Positions 21,913 through 30,080 of a DNA stretch of 33,323 nt are shown here, in pieces (the first letter of the stretch is position 1; each line of letters opens with the position of its first letter). The notes beneath the pieces are model-generated. The model was given only the letters and a program-made list of their open reading frames with translations, ran no database searches and was not told the origin of the DNA. This DNA comes from Bacillota bacterium (GTDB lineage: Bacteria > Bacillota > Clostridia > Christensenellales > CAG-138). Both the position numbers and the translations under genes were made by a program. The stretch spans positions 1 to 33,323 of the forward strand of contig JAEYSE010000116.1 of the NCBI GenBank assembly GCA_023435025.1, in the 5' to 3' direction.

Positions 21913-22628
21913 GCTTGTTGACGGTACAGGATCTGAAAGTAAGTTACGGCGGCATCGAGGCGCTCAAGGGCGTTTCCTTCCATGTCGACGAGGGCGAGAT
22001 CGTGACGCTGATCGGTGCGAACGGCGCGGGAAAATCCACGACGCTGCGCACCATCGCCGGGCTTGTGCCCGCAAGTGCGGGGGCAATCGCATACGACGGG
22101 AAGCAGATCACCGGCATGGATACACAGAAGATCGTGGAGCGGGGCGTGGTCCTCGTGCCCGAAGGCAGGCGCGTGTTCGCGAACCTTACGGTATTGGAGA
22201 ACCTGCGTATCGGCGCGTATTTGCGCAAGGATGATGCGGGCGTCATGCAGGATATCGAGCATGTCTACTCGCTCTTTCCGCGCCTGAAGGAACGGCATTG
22301 GCAAATGGCGGGCACGCTTTCGGGCGGCGAACAGCAGATGCTTGCGGTAGGCCGCGCGCTCATGGCCAAGCCCCGGCTCATCATGATGGATGAACCTTCG
22401 CTGGGGTTAGCGCCACTCATCGTGCAGGATATCTTCGACATTATCGGGCGCATCAACGCCGAAGGCGTGACTGTGCTGCTCATTGAGCAGAACGCGAACG
22501 CGGCGCTGCGTATCGCCCACCGCGGCTATGTGCTTGAGACCGGGCATATTACCATGACGGGAACGGGCATGGAACTCTTAGAAAACGAGGAAGTCAAGCA
22601 GGCGTACTTAGGCAAAAGCAGCAAGTAA
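21909..22628 (+). CDS. livF: Branched-chain amino-acid ABC transporter ATPase LivF
   Basis: A 239-residue ATP-binding subunit, usual length for LivF. Walker A GANGAGKST, EGRRVFANLTVLENL, signature LSGGEQQMLAVGRAL, Walker B LIMMDEPSLGLAP and switch LLIEQNANAAL. It pairs with LivG as the heterodimeric motor. The start overlaps the livG stop by ATGA. It closes the operon; terminator at 22659-22691. Confidence 0.97.
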   Translation: MSLLTVQDLKVSYGGIEALKGVSFHVDEGEIVTLIGANGAGKSTTLRTIAGLVPASAGAIAYDGKQITGMDTQKIVERGVVLVPEGRRVFANLTVLENLRIGAYLRKDDAGVMQDIEHVYSLFPRLKERHWQMAGTLSGGEQQMLAVGRALMAKPRLIMMDEPSLGLAPLIVQDIFDIIGRINAEGVTVLLIEQNANAALRIAHRGYVLETGHITMTGTGMELLENEEVKQAYLGKSSK

Positions 22629-22658
22629 GCACATAGTTGCAGCAATCGCGGTTAGACT

Positions 22659-22692
22659 AAACTCCGGCGGATATCGCCGGAGTTTGTTTTTT
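22659..22692 (+). terminator. Terminator of the liv operon
   Basis: AAACTCCGGCG (22659-22669) pairs with CGCCGGAGTTT (22675-22685), loop GATAT, then GTTTTTT. Confidence 0.93.
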
Positions 22693-22732
22693 ATAGGGCC
22701 ATCTTGTGGGCAAAGCCCTCGAAAACCTGTTG

Positions 22733-22762
22733 ATACTCCGGCAGATAGTGCCGGAGTATTTT
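22733..22762 (+). terminator. Second, near-identical hairpin upstream of gpr
   Basis: ATACTCCGGCA (22733-22743) pairs with TGCCGGAGTAT (22749-22759), loop GATAG, then TTTTC. It differs from the hairpin at 22659 by paired changes and ends 19 nt before the gpr start. Confidence 0.85.
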
Positions 22763-22778
22763 CGTTTGGAGAGCTGAT

Positions 22779-23702
22779 ATGGACAACATCTATACGGATC
22801 TTGCGCGGGAGGCGCGGGAGATCAACCCCAATATACCGGGGGTTGAGGAGCAGGATGAAAAGCGGGAGGATATCGAGATTTCCCGCATCGAGGTACAGAC
22901 TGCGGAGGCGGCGCGGGCGTTGGGAAAGCCCATCGGACGCTATATCACAATAGAGGCTCCGGCGCTTTCCAACCGGGATACCGAGGTGTTTCGCAAGGTA
23001 TCCCAAATCGTATCGGAGGAGCTTGCGAGCCTGCTGCCCGACGGCAGCATAAACGGCAGCATATTGGTGGTGGGCTTAGGCAACCGCTTTATTACGCCGG
23101 ACGCGCTGGGTCCGCGCGTGGTGGAAAAAACGTTTGTAACGCGGCACATCACGCAGCACTTGCCGGATATTATAGGCGAGCCCATGCGTTCTGTCGCGGC
23201 CGTATCCCCCGGGGTGCTTGGAACGACGGGCGTGGAAACGCTGGAGATGCTAAGAGGCCTGGTGGAGCGCATAAAACCCACTGCCGTTATTGCGATAGAC
23301 GCGCTGGCGTCAAGGCGGGCAGCCCGCATCAGTACTGCCATACAGATTACCGATACCGGCATACAGCCCGGTTCAGGTGTGGGCAACGAAGGGAGGCTGG
23401 GCCTGACGCAGGAATCGCTTGGCGTGCCGGTTGTCGCCATGGGCGTGCCCACGGTGGTGCTAGCGTCCACAATATCCCAGGATACCATCAGCCTTATCGC
23501 GGAGGAAACCAACCTACGCGGCGAGGAGGAGCGCATGAAAAAGCTTGCGGAACAGGTTGTCAGCGAGCATTTCGGTCCCATGATCGTTACGCCTAAGGAG
23601 ATCGATACCATCGTGACCGACATGGCGGGCATACTGTCTGACGGCGTGAACCTGGCGCTGCACCAGCCGTATTACGACCAGGTGAAGGAACTGCTTGCGT
23701 AA
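22779..23702 (+). CDS. gpr: Germination protease GPR
   Basis: A 307-residue aspartic-type protease that degrades small acid-soluble spore proteins at germination. It carries the known active-site motifs ITPDALGP (Asp108) and IAIDALASR (Asp174); these are 66 residues apart, as are Asp127 and Asp193 in the Bacillus megaterium enzyme. The acidic N-terminus (EEQDEKREDIEISRIEV) corresponds to the zymogen propeptide region, slightly shorter than in Bacillus. The ATG follows GGAGAG. In spore formers it is made in the forespore; I see no clear sigma-G promoter between the hairpin and the start. spoIIP follows, as in B. subtilis. Confidence 0.97.
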   Translation: MDNIYTDLAREAREINPNIPGVEEQDEKREDIEISRIEVQTAEAARALGKPIGRYITIEAPALSNRDTEVFRKVSQIVSEELASLLPDGSINGSILVVGLGNRFITPDALGPRVVEKTFVTRHITQHLPDIIGEPMRSVAAVSPGVLGTTGVETLEMLRGLVERIKPTAVIAIDALASRRAARISTAIQITDTGIQPGSGVGNEGRLGLTQESLGVPVVAMGVPTVVLASTISQDTISLIAEETNLRGEEERMKKLAEQVVSEHFGPMIVTPKEIDTIVTDMAGILSDGVNLALHQPYYDQVKELLA

Positions 23703-23715
23703 ATAAAATACCATC

Positions 23716-23750
23716 AGCCCCGCAGCGTATCGCGGGGCTTTTCCTTTTAG
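23716..23750 (+). terminator. Terminator of gpr
   Basis: AGCCCCGC (23716-23723) pairs with GCGGGGCT (23732-23739), then TTTTCCTTTT. Confidence 0.88.
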
Positions 23751-23791
23751 GCTTATTGTAAAACTAAAATGAACACGTTTTTTGTCCACGC

Positions 23792-23816
23792 ATACGAGTT
23801 CATGCTGGCGCATACG
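23792..23816 (+). promoter_or_regulatory. Possible sigma-E-like promoter of spoIIP
   Basis: ATA (23792-23794), 16 nt, CATACG (23811-23816): this fits the ATA-N16-18-CATAC core. If real, transcription would start at or next to the ATG at 23824. Confidence 0.4.
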
Positions 23817-23823
23817 TTTTTAC

Positions 23824-24897
23824 ATGGACAGGACATGGACAAAACGCGGCAAAAAGAAAATAGGCAAACCGCAGAAACGGCGGTTAAAGGGGGAGGCCTC
23901 TTTTTCCGCCGTACGTTTGCGCCTGTTTGCCGCAGCAGCGGTGGTTTTAAGCATGCTGGGGGTTGCGCTGTTGAGTTCCGGTTCGGCCAACCGAAGGCTC
24001 ATGATGATGTCCGTTCCCATGGTGTACGCCGCCGAACCAGAAGCGCCGGAAGTATCTGAACCCGATATTTCCATTTCCCGCGTGGATATCATGCCGGATG
24101 TCGGGGAGGAAATGCGCATAGAGGTGCTCTCCCCCAAGGCGCAGCCTTCGGTAGAGCTGGGCGGTCCGGAGCCGCGCATACTTATCTACCATACACACAG
24201 CACGGAGGCGTATACGCAGACGCCGGAAAGCAAATATGTGGAGAGCGGCGAATGGCGTACGCTCAACGAGGAAAAGAATATCGTGGCCGTGGGAGAGCTT
24301 TTGGCAAAAATCCTGCGGGAGCAATACGGCTGCAATGTCTTGCACGATAAAACCAATCATGAACCACCCAAGCTTGCCACCTCTTATTCGCGCTCGGAAG
24401 TGACAATGAAAAGGTACAAGGAAATGTACCCTTCCCTTACCATGTTTATTGACGTCCACCGCGATGCGGGCGGCGAACCTATGGTAACTGAAATTGACGG
24501 CAAACGCGTAGCAAGGCTGATGTTTGTGGTGGGAACAGGGGAAGGCGCGACGGGCACCGGCTATAAGGAGATGCCGGATTTTGAAAGCAATTATGCGCTT
24601 GCGCTTGCCGTGACCAACAGGCTGGCGGAGATTGACGAAGGACTGCCGCGCAATATTCGCGTGAAGGTCAACCGCTACAACCAGCATATCTCCAACCAGT
24701 GCCTGCTCATCGAGGTGGGAGACAATATGAACACGCTGGAGGAAGCGTTAAACGCCGTTCCGTACTTTGCGCAGGCGCTCATGGATGTTGCGGGAAATGG
24801 AGTGTCAGAAGCCGATCCCGGGAAGGCCGCAAGCGCCGCCGCTACCGCTTCCGGCAGCAAGCCTACCCCCGCGCCTGAAATCAATTGGGCGCCCTGA
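23824..24897 (+). CDS. spoIIP: Stage II sporulation protein P
   Basis: A 357-residue cell-wall amidase/endopeptidase of the engulfment machinery (partner of SpoIID and SpoIIM, mother-cell membrane). The N-terminus is very basic (KRGKKKIGKPQKRRLKG), followed by one membrane helix at about 33-51 and an external catalytic domain. ILIYHTHSTEAY (His123, Glu128 region) and FIDVHRDAGG are the zinc-amidase motifs, with ISNQCLLIEVGDNMNTLEEA near the C-terminus (Glu ligand). A Pro/Ala-rich tail follows. Start is uncertain: ATG 23824 has no evident ribosome site; a TTG at 23782 is the alternative. Confidence 0.95.
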   Translation: MDRTWTKRGKKKIGKPQKRRLKGEASFSAVRLRLFAAAAVVLSMLGVALLSSGSANRRLMMMSVPMVYAAEPEAPEVSEPDISISRVDIMPDVGEEMRIEVLSPKAQPSVELGGPEPRILIYHTHSTEAYTQTPESKYVESGEWRTLNEEKNIVAVGELLAKILREQYGCNVLHDKTNHEPPKLATSYSRSEVTMKRYKEMYPSLTMFIDVHRDAGGEPMVTEIDGKRVARLMFVVGTGEGATGTGYKEMPDFESNYALALAVTNRLAEIDEGLPRNIRVKVNRYNQHISNQCLLIEVGDNMNTLEEALNAVPYFAQALMDVAGNGVSEADPGKAASAAATASGSKPTPAPEINWAP

Positions 24898-24970
24898 GGT
24901 GAATTTCCCTACAACGCGTTTTAAGGTATACTTTATGGCAACGAAAACGCGTGAAACGGGGGGACAGGCC

Positions 24971-25690
24971 TTGCGGTTTTTACATTGCGCTGATCTGCAC
25001 ATCGGCTGTTTGGGTGAGGAAGAAGAATGCAACAGCCTGTCTCTTCTTGCGGAAGCCGCGCTTGCGGGGGAAGCGCAGGCAGTGTTGATTGTTGGGGATC
25101 TGTTCGACAAAGCTGCTTCGTACCCCCATGCGGCGCAGCGTGTGGCGGAACCGCTTTCCCGCCTTGCGCGGCGCGGCGTGGAGGTATTTGCCGTCGAAGG
25201 CAATCACGATTGCGGTATAAAAGGCCCGCTTCGGTACATTGAGAAGGAAGGGCTTGTGCGCGTGTTGCGCCCAAAGTGGGGCGCTTCGGGTAAGCCGGTA
25301 TTGAGTGACTGCGTTGTGGAATGTCACAATGTGCGTATCGCTGGCCTGGGCTTTCTGGGGGAGCGAACTGCGCCCAGGCTCATGGCGTTTGTGGACGCGC
25401 TGTCGGAATATTCAGGCCCTACGGTACTGATGCTGCATACGGGCGTATATGGTGAAGGGCAAATGCCGCCTGGCGGCATTACGCAAAGCGATATCGAACG
25501 CTGCGCGAAGAAAATACAGTATATCGCGCTTGGCCACCGGCACGGGCGGGAGGAACATGGCTTTGCTTATAACCCCGGGTCTCCCTCCGGCGTTCGTATC
25601 CATAAGCCGGACGCGGATTATGGATATTATTTGGTGGATATCGGGGCGGGTTTCAGCAGCATTTCGTTCTTCTCTACAAGAAACCGGTAA
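24971..25690 (+). CDS. SbcD/Mre11-like metallophosphoesterase
   Basis: A 239-residue calcineurin-like phosphoesterase, probably a DNA exonuclease of the YhaO/SbcD type. Metal-binding motifs in order: ADLH (7-9), GDLFD (42-46), EGNHD (76-80), LMLHTG and LGHRHG. Only the phosphoesterase domain is present, shorter than SbcD (about 380-400), and no SbcC-like ATPase follows. I prefer a TTG start at 24971 (GGGGGG upstream; MRFLHCADLH matches family starts); ATG 24935 is an alternative. TATACT at 24927-24932 could be the -10, which would put ATG 24935 before the transcript start. Confidence 0.85.
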   Translation: MRFLHCADLHIGCLGEEEECNSLSLLAEAALAGEAQAVLIVGDLFDKAASYPHAAQRVAEPLSRLARRGVEVFAVEGNHDCGIKGPLRYIEKEGLVRVLRPKWGASGKPVLSDCVVECHNVRIAGLGFLGERTAPRLMAFVDALSEYSGPTVLMLHTGVYGEGQMPPGGITQSDIERCAKKIQYIALGHRHGREEHGFAYNPGSPSGVRIHKPDADYGYYLVDIGAGFSSISFFSTRNR

Positions 25691-25743
25691 TCCCTTTATA
25701 TGTCCCGGGAAATATTGTCGAAACAGGAGGTTCATTCTGGCTG

Positions 25744-25777
25744 AACGGGTAAGGGGTAAATCGTCTTGCCCGTTTTC
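25744..25777 (+). terminator. Terminator after the phosphoesterase gene
   Basis: AACGGGTAAG (25744-25753) pairs with CTTGCCCGTT (25765-25774), one G-U, ending in TTTT. Confidence 0.7.
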
Positions 25778-25828
25778 GGGTGCAGCAAACGAACTGCCCG
25801 CACCGTCGCCATCCCAGCGCATATGAAC

Positions 25829-25857
25829 TTGACGAGATTTCATTTTGCGGCTATTGT
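25829..25857 (+). promoter_or_regulatory. Predicted promoter of the DegV gene
   Basis: TTGACG (25829-25834) and TATTGT (25852-25857), spacer 17 nt, 36 nt before the ATG. Confidence 0.65.
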
Positions 25858-25892
25858 AGAGCGGTAAACATTCGGATAAAGGAGGAAAGGTC

Positions 25893-26741
25893 ATGTCCAC
25901 GGCGATTACGGCCGACAGCACTTGCGACATATCACCGGCACTGTATCAGCGTTACGGCGTCACAATGGTTTCCCTGTATATTAACCTGGGAGACAGAGCT
26001 TATCAGGATGGCTGCAATATTACACCGGCAGACCTGTTTGAATATGTGGAACGCACGGGGGAACTGCCCAAGACCGCAGCCCCGTCGCCGGAAGATTACC
26101 GCGCCGCGTTTGAACGGCTTACGAGAGAAGGCAAAGAGGTCGTGCACATTTCCCTCAGTAGCGAAATGTCCGCATCATATGCCAATGCCTGCCGCGTAGC
26201 CAAAGAATTTGAAGACGTGCACGTCATTGATTCCCGTTCGCTTTCCACCGGCTCCGGATTATTGGTGGTAAAGGCTGCGGAGCTTGCGGCGCGTGGGCTG
26301 CCCGCAAAGGAAGTAGCCGCCCGCATCCAGGCGCTCATACCGCAGGTAGAGGCGAGCTTTGTCATCAATACGCTCACCTACCTGCACAAGGGCGGGCGCT
26401 GCAGTTCCTTGGCGGCGCTGGGTGCTAATTTGCTGCATTTAAAGCCCTGTATTGAGGTGCGGGAAGGGCGCATGCAGGTTTCAAAGAAATACAGAGGTAC
26501 GCTCAAGCGCTGCCTGAACGATTATGTCAAAGACCGTCTGGCGAACCGGGCGGATATCGACCCTTCCCGTGCGTTTATTACACATACGGTACAGGACGCG
26601 GGGCTTTTGGAGCATACAAGAAAAGCCGTACTGGATGCTTTCCCGTTTGCGGAGGTAATCGTCACCGACGCAGGGGGCACAATCAGCAGCCATTGCGGGC
26701 CGGGAACGCTGGGCGTACTGTTCTTAAGAAAAGAAGCGTAG
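25893..26741 (+). CDS. DegV-family fatty-acid-binding protein
   Basis: A 282-residue cytosolic protein. TADSTCDISPAL, SLSSEMSASYANA, VIDSRSLSTGSGLLV, INTLTYLHKGGRCS, and a C-terminal GTISSHCGPGTLGVLF are typical DegV signatures. In Gram-positive bacteria this family (FakB in Staphylococcus) binds a fatty acid and presents it to a kinase such as FakA; no fakA is in the window. The length agrees with the family. The ATG follows AAAGGAGG. Confidence 0.95.
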   Translation: MSTAITADSTCDISPALYQRYGVTMVSLYINLGDRAYQDGCNITPADLFEYVERTGELPKTAAPSPEDYRAAFERLTREGKEVVHISLSSEMSASYANACRVAKEFEDVHVIDSRSLSTGSGLLVVKAAELAARGLPAKEVAARIQALIPQVEASFVINTLTYLHKGGRCSSLAALGANLLHLKPCIEVREGRMQVSKKYRGTLKRCLNDYVKDRLANRADIDPSRAFITHTVQDAGLLEHTRKAVLDAFPFAEVIVTDAGGTISSHCGPGTLGVLFLRKEA

Positions 26742-26751
26742 CAAAGCATAA

Positions 26752-26780
26752 GAAAAGCGGCGGGTTTCCCGCCGCTTTTC
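26752..26780. terminator. Bidirectional terminator between DegV and AEC genes
   Basis: GAAAAGCGGCGGG (26752-26764) pairs with CCCGCCGCTTTTC (26768-26780), a perfect 13-bp stem with T tails in both directions. Confidence 0.92.
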
Positions 26781-26798
26781 AGCGCGCTTTGGGGCGCG

Positions 26799-27731
26799 TT
26801 AGCTTACATACTGTACCAGACCGATCATCAAAGGCAGCGTAATGAGTGAGAGCAGCGTGGTCATGGATATGATAGAAGACGCCGCCTCCGTATCCTGCTT
26901 GTAGCGCACGGCGAACATGGCGGTTAGCGCCGCGCTGGGTGCGCTTACGCTCAATATGCAGCTGACCAGAAGCTCATCCCGTATGCCCAGAACATAGAGA
27001 ACCGCAAACGTGACGAGAGGAATTAATATTAGCCGCACAAAAGACGTCACATAATACGGCGCTTTCTTCCATATTCCAATCAGATCCACTTTGGAAAGCT
27101 GGTACCCTACAATCACCATGGGTACGGGCGTATTGAGCACGCCCAAGTAGTGGATAGGCGCATAGAGGATATTGGGCAGCTTAACGGAAAACAGAAATAT
27201 TGCAAGTCCGATCACAGAGCTGATGATGCCGGGGTTGGTGACGAGCTTTTTTAATGAAATCTCACGCCTGTCCCCACTGACGGCCACAAGCCCGTATGTC
27301 CAGGACATCAGCGTGAATATAATGAGATAGCCTGCGCCGTAAAACACGCCGATGCTGCCCAATACTGCGCTTAGAAGCGGCAGGCCCATGTACCCGCAGT
27401 TGCTGAACACGGCCCCAAAGCGGAGCACGCGCTGCCTCTTCACGTCCTTGTCCCGAATGATGAGGGAGCTTAGCGCTATGCCCACGATATGCGCGAACAG
27501 CGCCGCGCCAAGTATGATGAGAAGGCCGTTTAAAAGCTCCGGCTGGAATTCGCGGCAGAAAGAATCCACGATCGCAGCCGGCGTTACAATATGCAGCGTA
27601 AACGACGTCAGCCCGGATATGGATTCGTCGTTGAACATCCTGAACTTACCGCAAAGAAAGCCCACGAATATCAGGATAAACAGAATGATAACCTGCGATG
27701 CGACCGTTGAAATCTGTTCGAGCATACCCAT
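26799..27731 (-). CDS. AEC-family (auxin efflux carrier-like) transporter
   Basis: A 310-residue integral membrane protein with about ten hydrophobic segments in two halves. Typical motifs: VGFLCGKFRMFNDE, FGAVFSNCGYMGLPLLSAV (with the conserved NxGxxGLP) and SAPSAALTAMFAVRYKQD in the last third. Substrate unknown; members export or import organic acids such as malate. Start ATG 27731, with an in-frame ATG at 27725. Monocistronic, promoter at 27785-27813. Confidence 0.94.
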   Translation of the reverse strand: MGMLEQISTVASQVIILFILIFVGFLCGKFRMFNDESISGLTSFTLHIVTPAAIVDSFCREFQPELLNGLLIILGAALFAHIVGIALSSLIIRDKDVKRQRVLRFGAVFSNCGYMGLPLLSAVLGSIGVFYGAGYLIIFTLMSWTYGLVAVSGDRREISLKKLVTNPGIISSVIGLAIFLFSVKLPNILYAPIHYLGVLNTPVPMVIVGYQLSKVDLIGIWKKAPYYVTSFVRLILIPLVTFAVLYVLGIRDELLVSCILSVSAPSAALTAMFAVRYKQDTEAASSIISMTTLLSLITLPLMIGLVQYVS

Positions 27732-27784
27732 TATTCTTTCAGGTTATTGGCGTCATTCGGTGTACAAAAAACGGCGCTTCCGTA

Positions 27785-27813
27785 TACATAACAAATCGCG
27801 GCGCTCCTGTCAA
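27785..27813 (-). promoter_or_regulatory. Predicted promoter of the AEC transporter gene
   Basis: On the minus strand TTGACA (27813-27808) and TATGTA (27790-27785), spacer 17 nt, 54 nt before the ATG. The -35 is perfect. Confidence 0.65.
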
Positions 27814-27871
27814 CCATATTCGCGCCAACAAGTCACTTTCGCTTCTGGCACTGGCGCCGCATGGCTGGGCG

Positions 27872-28606
27872 TTACGCGTTTTTTACGCAGGAGAACAGCA
27901 GCATCATTGGGCGGCGCAGTTCGTCCAGCATTCCTGGCATGGAAAGAAGCTCCTCGGGCGGCTTTGGCTCCACAAGACCGGTAAGCATAAAGCCGCTTCG
28001 CAGCAGTGCGCTTACATAGCCTGTGACCGTCCTGTGGTATTTGACGACGCGCTCCCCCAGGAATACGCTTTCCCTCAAGCCTTCAAAAAAGTAATTGTCC
28101 ACCGGCCAATATAAATGGTTTCCTGCTTCGTCGTCCACCCATTCCTGCCTGCCCTCTGCGGTAAAAACCGGATGCTCCACGGAAAACACAAAGTTGCCGG
28201 AACGTTCCAGCCACCGGAATACGTTGTTGCATAAACTTTCGAAGTTCGAAATGTAGTGGAAGGCCAGGGAACTGATGACCACATCAAACGAGCCGGGCAT
28301 AAAGTCCGCGTCCTCCATGGCCATGCGGCGGTAGGCAACGCTTGGGTGTGCGGTCTTTTGCCGCGCCACGGCGAGCATTTTTTCGGACAGGTCAATGCCT
28401 ATCACGGATTTCGCTCCGTGTTCTGCGGCATAGATGCTGTGCCACCCATATCCGCACCCCAGATCCAGCACGCGCTTTTCTCTGAAATCGGGCAAGAGTT
28501 TTTTTAGCTCCCGCCATTCGCCTGCGCTGTTAAGGCCGTTTTGTGAGCGGGGCATTTGCGCGTATTTTTCAAAAAAGGACGGGTCGTCGTACTTATTTTC
28601 TTTCAT
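27872..28606 (-). CDS. Class I SAM-dependent methyltransferase
   Basis: A 244-residue cytosolic enzyme with the SAM motif VLDLGCGYG (46-54), acidic loop VIGIDLSEKML, MEDADF and FDVVISSLAFHYI, the usual order of a Methyltransf_11-type fold. Substrate unknown. The C-terminal region (PVDNYFFEGLR, VKYHRTVTGYVSALLRSGF, LVEPKPPEE) is typical of small clostridial methyltransferases of this group. I chose ATG 28606 (MKENKYDD) with GGGGGA at 7 nt; the open frame extends to 28678. It is divergent from the hydrogenase-like gene. Confidence 0.93.
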   Translation of the reverse strand: MKENKYDDPSFFEKYAQMPRSQNGLNSAGEWRELKKLLPDFREKRVLDLGCGYGWHSIYAAEHGAKSVIGIDLSEKMLAVARQKTAHPSVAYRRMAMEDADFMPGSFDVVISSLAFHYISNFESLCNNVFRWLERSGNFVFSVEHPVFTAEGRQEWVDDEAGNHLYWPVDNYFFEGLRESVFLGERVVKYHRTVTGYVSALLRSGFMLTGLVEPKPPEELLSMPGMLDELRRPMMLLFSCVKNA

Positions 28607-28683
28607 CATCCATTCCCCCATACTTCTAAAACCGGTATAGCAGCATGCGCCGGGAAAAGAAAAATAAGTGCACTGCAATATGG

Positions 28684-28689
28684 TATACT
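28684..28689 (+). promoter_or_regulatory. -10 element upstream of the hydrogenase-like gene
   Basis: TATACT (28684-28689); the expected -35 region is AT-rich without a good TTGACA match. Confidence 0.35.
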
Positions 28690-28748
28690 AGACGCAGACG
28701 GGCAAAATAATCCCGTTTCTGCTACTTAAACATTTGGAGGACGCCAGG

Positions 28749-30005
28749 ATGACGACATTCACTGAACTGTACAACAGGCTGGTAAAGGCATCTGTGGAGG
28801 ATCATCTGGAAGAAGAACTCAGCAGCCTGAATACCGACGAATTCGACCCGCATCATCTCGATTGCCTGTTGAACCCCAAAAAGCACGCGCCTGTCGTGCG
28901 TATCGGCGAGTGCGTCTGTTCTGAGAGCGAACAGGGCGCATGCGCCGGAAAATGCCTGTTTGACGCGTTGTACCGGGACAAAAGCGGGAATATCGCCATA
29001 AACGCCGATCTTTGCGTGGGCTGCGCGGAATGTATTGACAACTGCCGCGCAAAGAAACTGACCGAAAGCCGCGATATCCTGCCTGCGCTCGCCGCAATCC
29101 ACAGCGCGGAAGCGCCGGTGTACGCCATGATTGCGCCCGCGTTTGTCAACCAGTTTACAAACAACGTCACGCCGGGGAAGCTTCGTGCCGCGTTCAAACG
29201 GCTGGGATTTACCGGCATGGTGGAGGTTGCGTTGTTCGCGGATATTCTTACGCTAAAGGAAGCGCTGGAATTTGATCATAATATCCTGACTGAGGAGGAT
29301 TATCAGCTTACAAGCTGTTGCTGCCCGATGTGGATCGCCATGATCCGCAAGGTGTACCATACGCTCATGCCGCATGTGCCGGGCGCGGTATCGCCCATGG
29401 TCGCGTGCGGGCGCGCCATTAAGTCCCTTTACCCGGACGTTCTCACCGTATTTATTGGCCCATGCCTTGCGAAGAAGGCCGAAGCGCGGGAAAAGGATGT
29501 ATCCGATTCCACGGATTTTGTACTGACGTTCCATGAAATACGGGATGTTTTTGAGTTTGCGGGTATCAACCCTGCGGATATGGAGGAGGACGAGAGGGAC
29601 CATTCCTCCCGCGCTGGCCGCATCTACGCCAGTACGGGCGGCGTGAGCGAGGCCGTGCAGAGGACGCTCGAGCGCATTAACCCCAACCGCCGCATTACGC
29701 TGCGCGCCGCCCAGGCGGATGGCGTGCCCGCATGTAAATCCATGCTCAACGACGTTTTAAGCGGCAAAATTACCGCGAATTTCATTGAGGGCATGGGCTG
29801 CGTGGGTGGATGCGTCGGCGGGCCGAAGATATTGATACCCAAAGAAGAGGGTCGGGAAAACGTATATGAATATGGCAAACAGGCCGTATACCAGACGCCC
29901 ATCGAAAACCCGTTCGTCATCGAGCTGCTGCACCGGCTGGGGTTCGACACGGTGGAAAGCCTTTTGGAGCACAGCGATATTTTTACAAGGGATTTTTCTA
30001 AATAA
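28749..30005 (+). CDS. FeFe-hydrogenase-like protein, H-cluster domain with two N-terminal Fe-S clusters
   Basis: A 418-residue monomeric protein. Two N-terminal cysteine sets (55, 57, 65, 69; and 89, 92, 95, 99, CVGCAECIDNC) look like ferredoxin clusters. The H-cluster motifs are all present but altered: L1 TSCCCPMW (188-195) with an extra Cys, L2 IGPCLAKK (Cys239; Met before Cys replaced by Gly), L3 EGMGCVGGCVGG (Cys351, Cys355). This pattern is typical of group B/D putative sensory or low-activity hydrogenases rather than prototypical group A. No HydE/F/G maturases are in the window. Start ATG 28749 follows GGAGG at 8 nt. Followed by a lipoprotein gene after 75 nt. Confidence 0.9.
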   Translation: MTTFTELYNRLVKASVEDHLEEELSSLNTDEFDPHHLDCLLNPKKHAPVVRIGECVCSESEQGACAGKCLFDALYRDKSGNIAINADLCVGCAECIDNCRAKKLTESRDILPALAAIHSAEAPVYAMIAPAFVNQFTNNVTPGKLRAAFKRLGFTGMVEVALFADILTLKEALEFDHNILTEEDYQLTSCCCPMWIAMIRKVYHTLMPHVPGAVSPMVACGRAIKSLYPDVLTVFIGPCLAKKAEAREKDVSDSTDFVLTFHEIRDVFEFAGINPADMEEDERDHSSRAGRIYASTGGVSEAVQRTLERINPNRRITLRAAQADGVPACKSMLNDVLSGKITANFIEGMGCVGGCVGGPKILIPKEEGRENVYEYGKQAVYQTPIENPFVIELLHRLGFDTVESLLEHSDIFTRDFSK

Positions 30006-30049
30006 TAACAGTGCCGGATGCAAGTCCGTTACAACCCTCTGCTATCATA

Positions 30050-30080
30050 CCCTCCAGAAACCGTTCTGGGGGGTGTTTTG
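30050..30080 (+). terminator. Terminator-like hairpin carrying the ribosome site of the next gene
   Basis: CCCTCCAGAA (30050-30059) pairs with TTCTGGGGGG (30064-30073), one G-U, then TGTTTTG. GGGGGG is also the Shine-Dalgarno for ATG 30081, the same arrangement as at 14644-14682. Confidence 0.75.
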
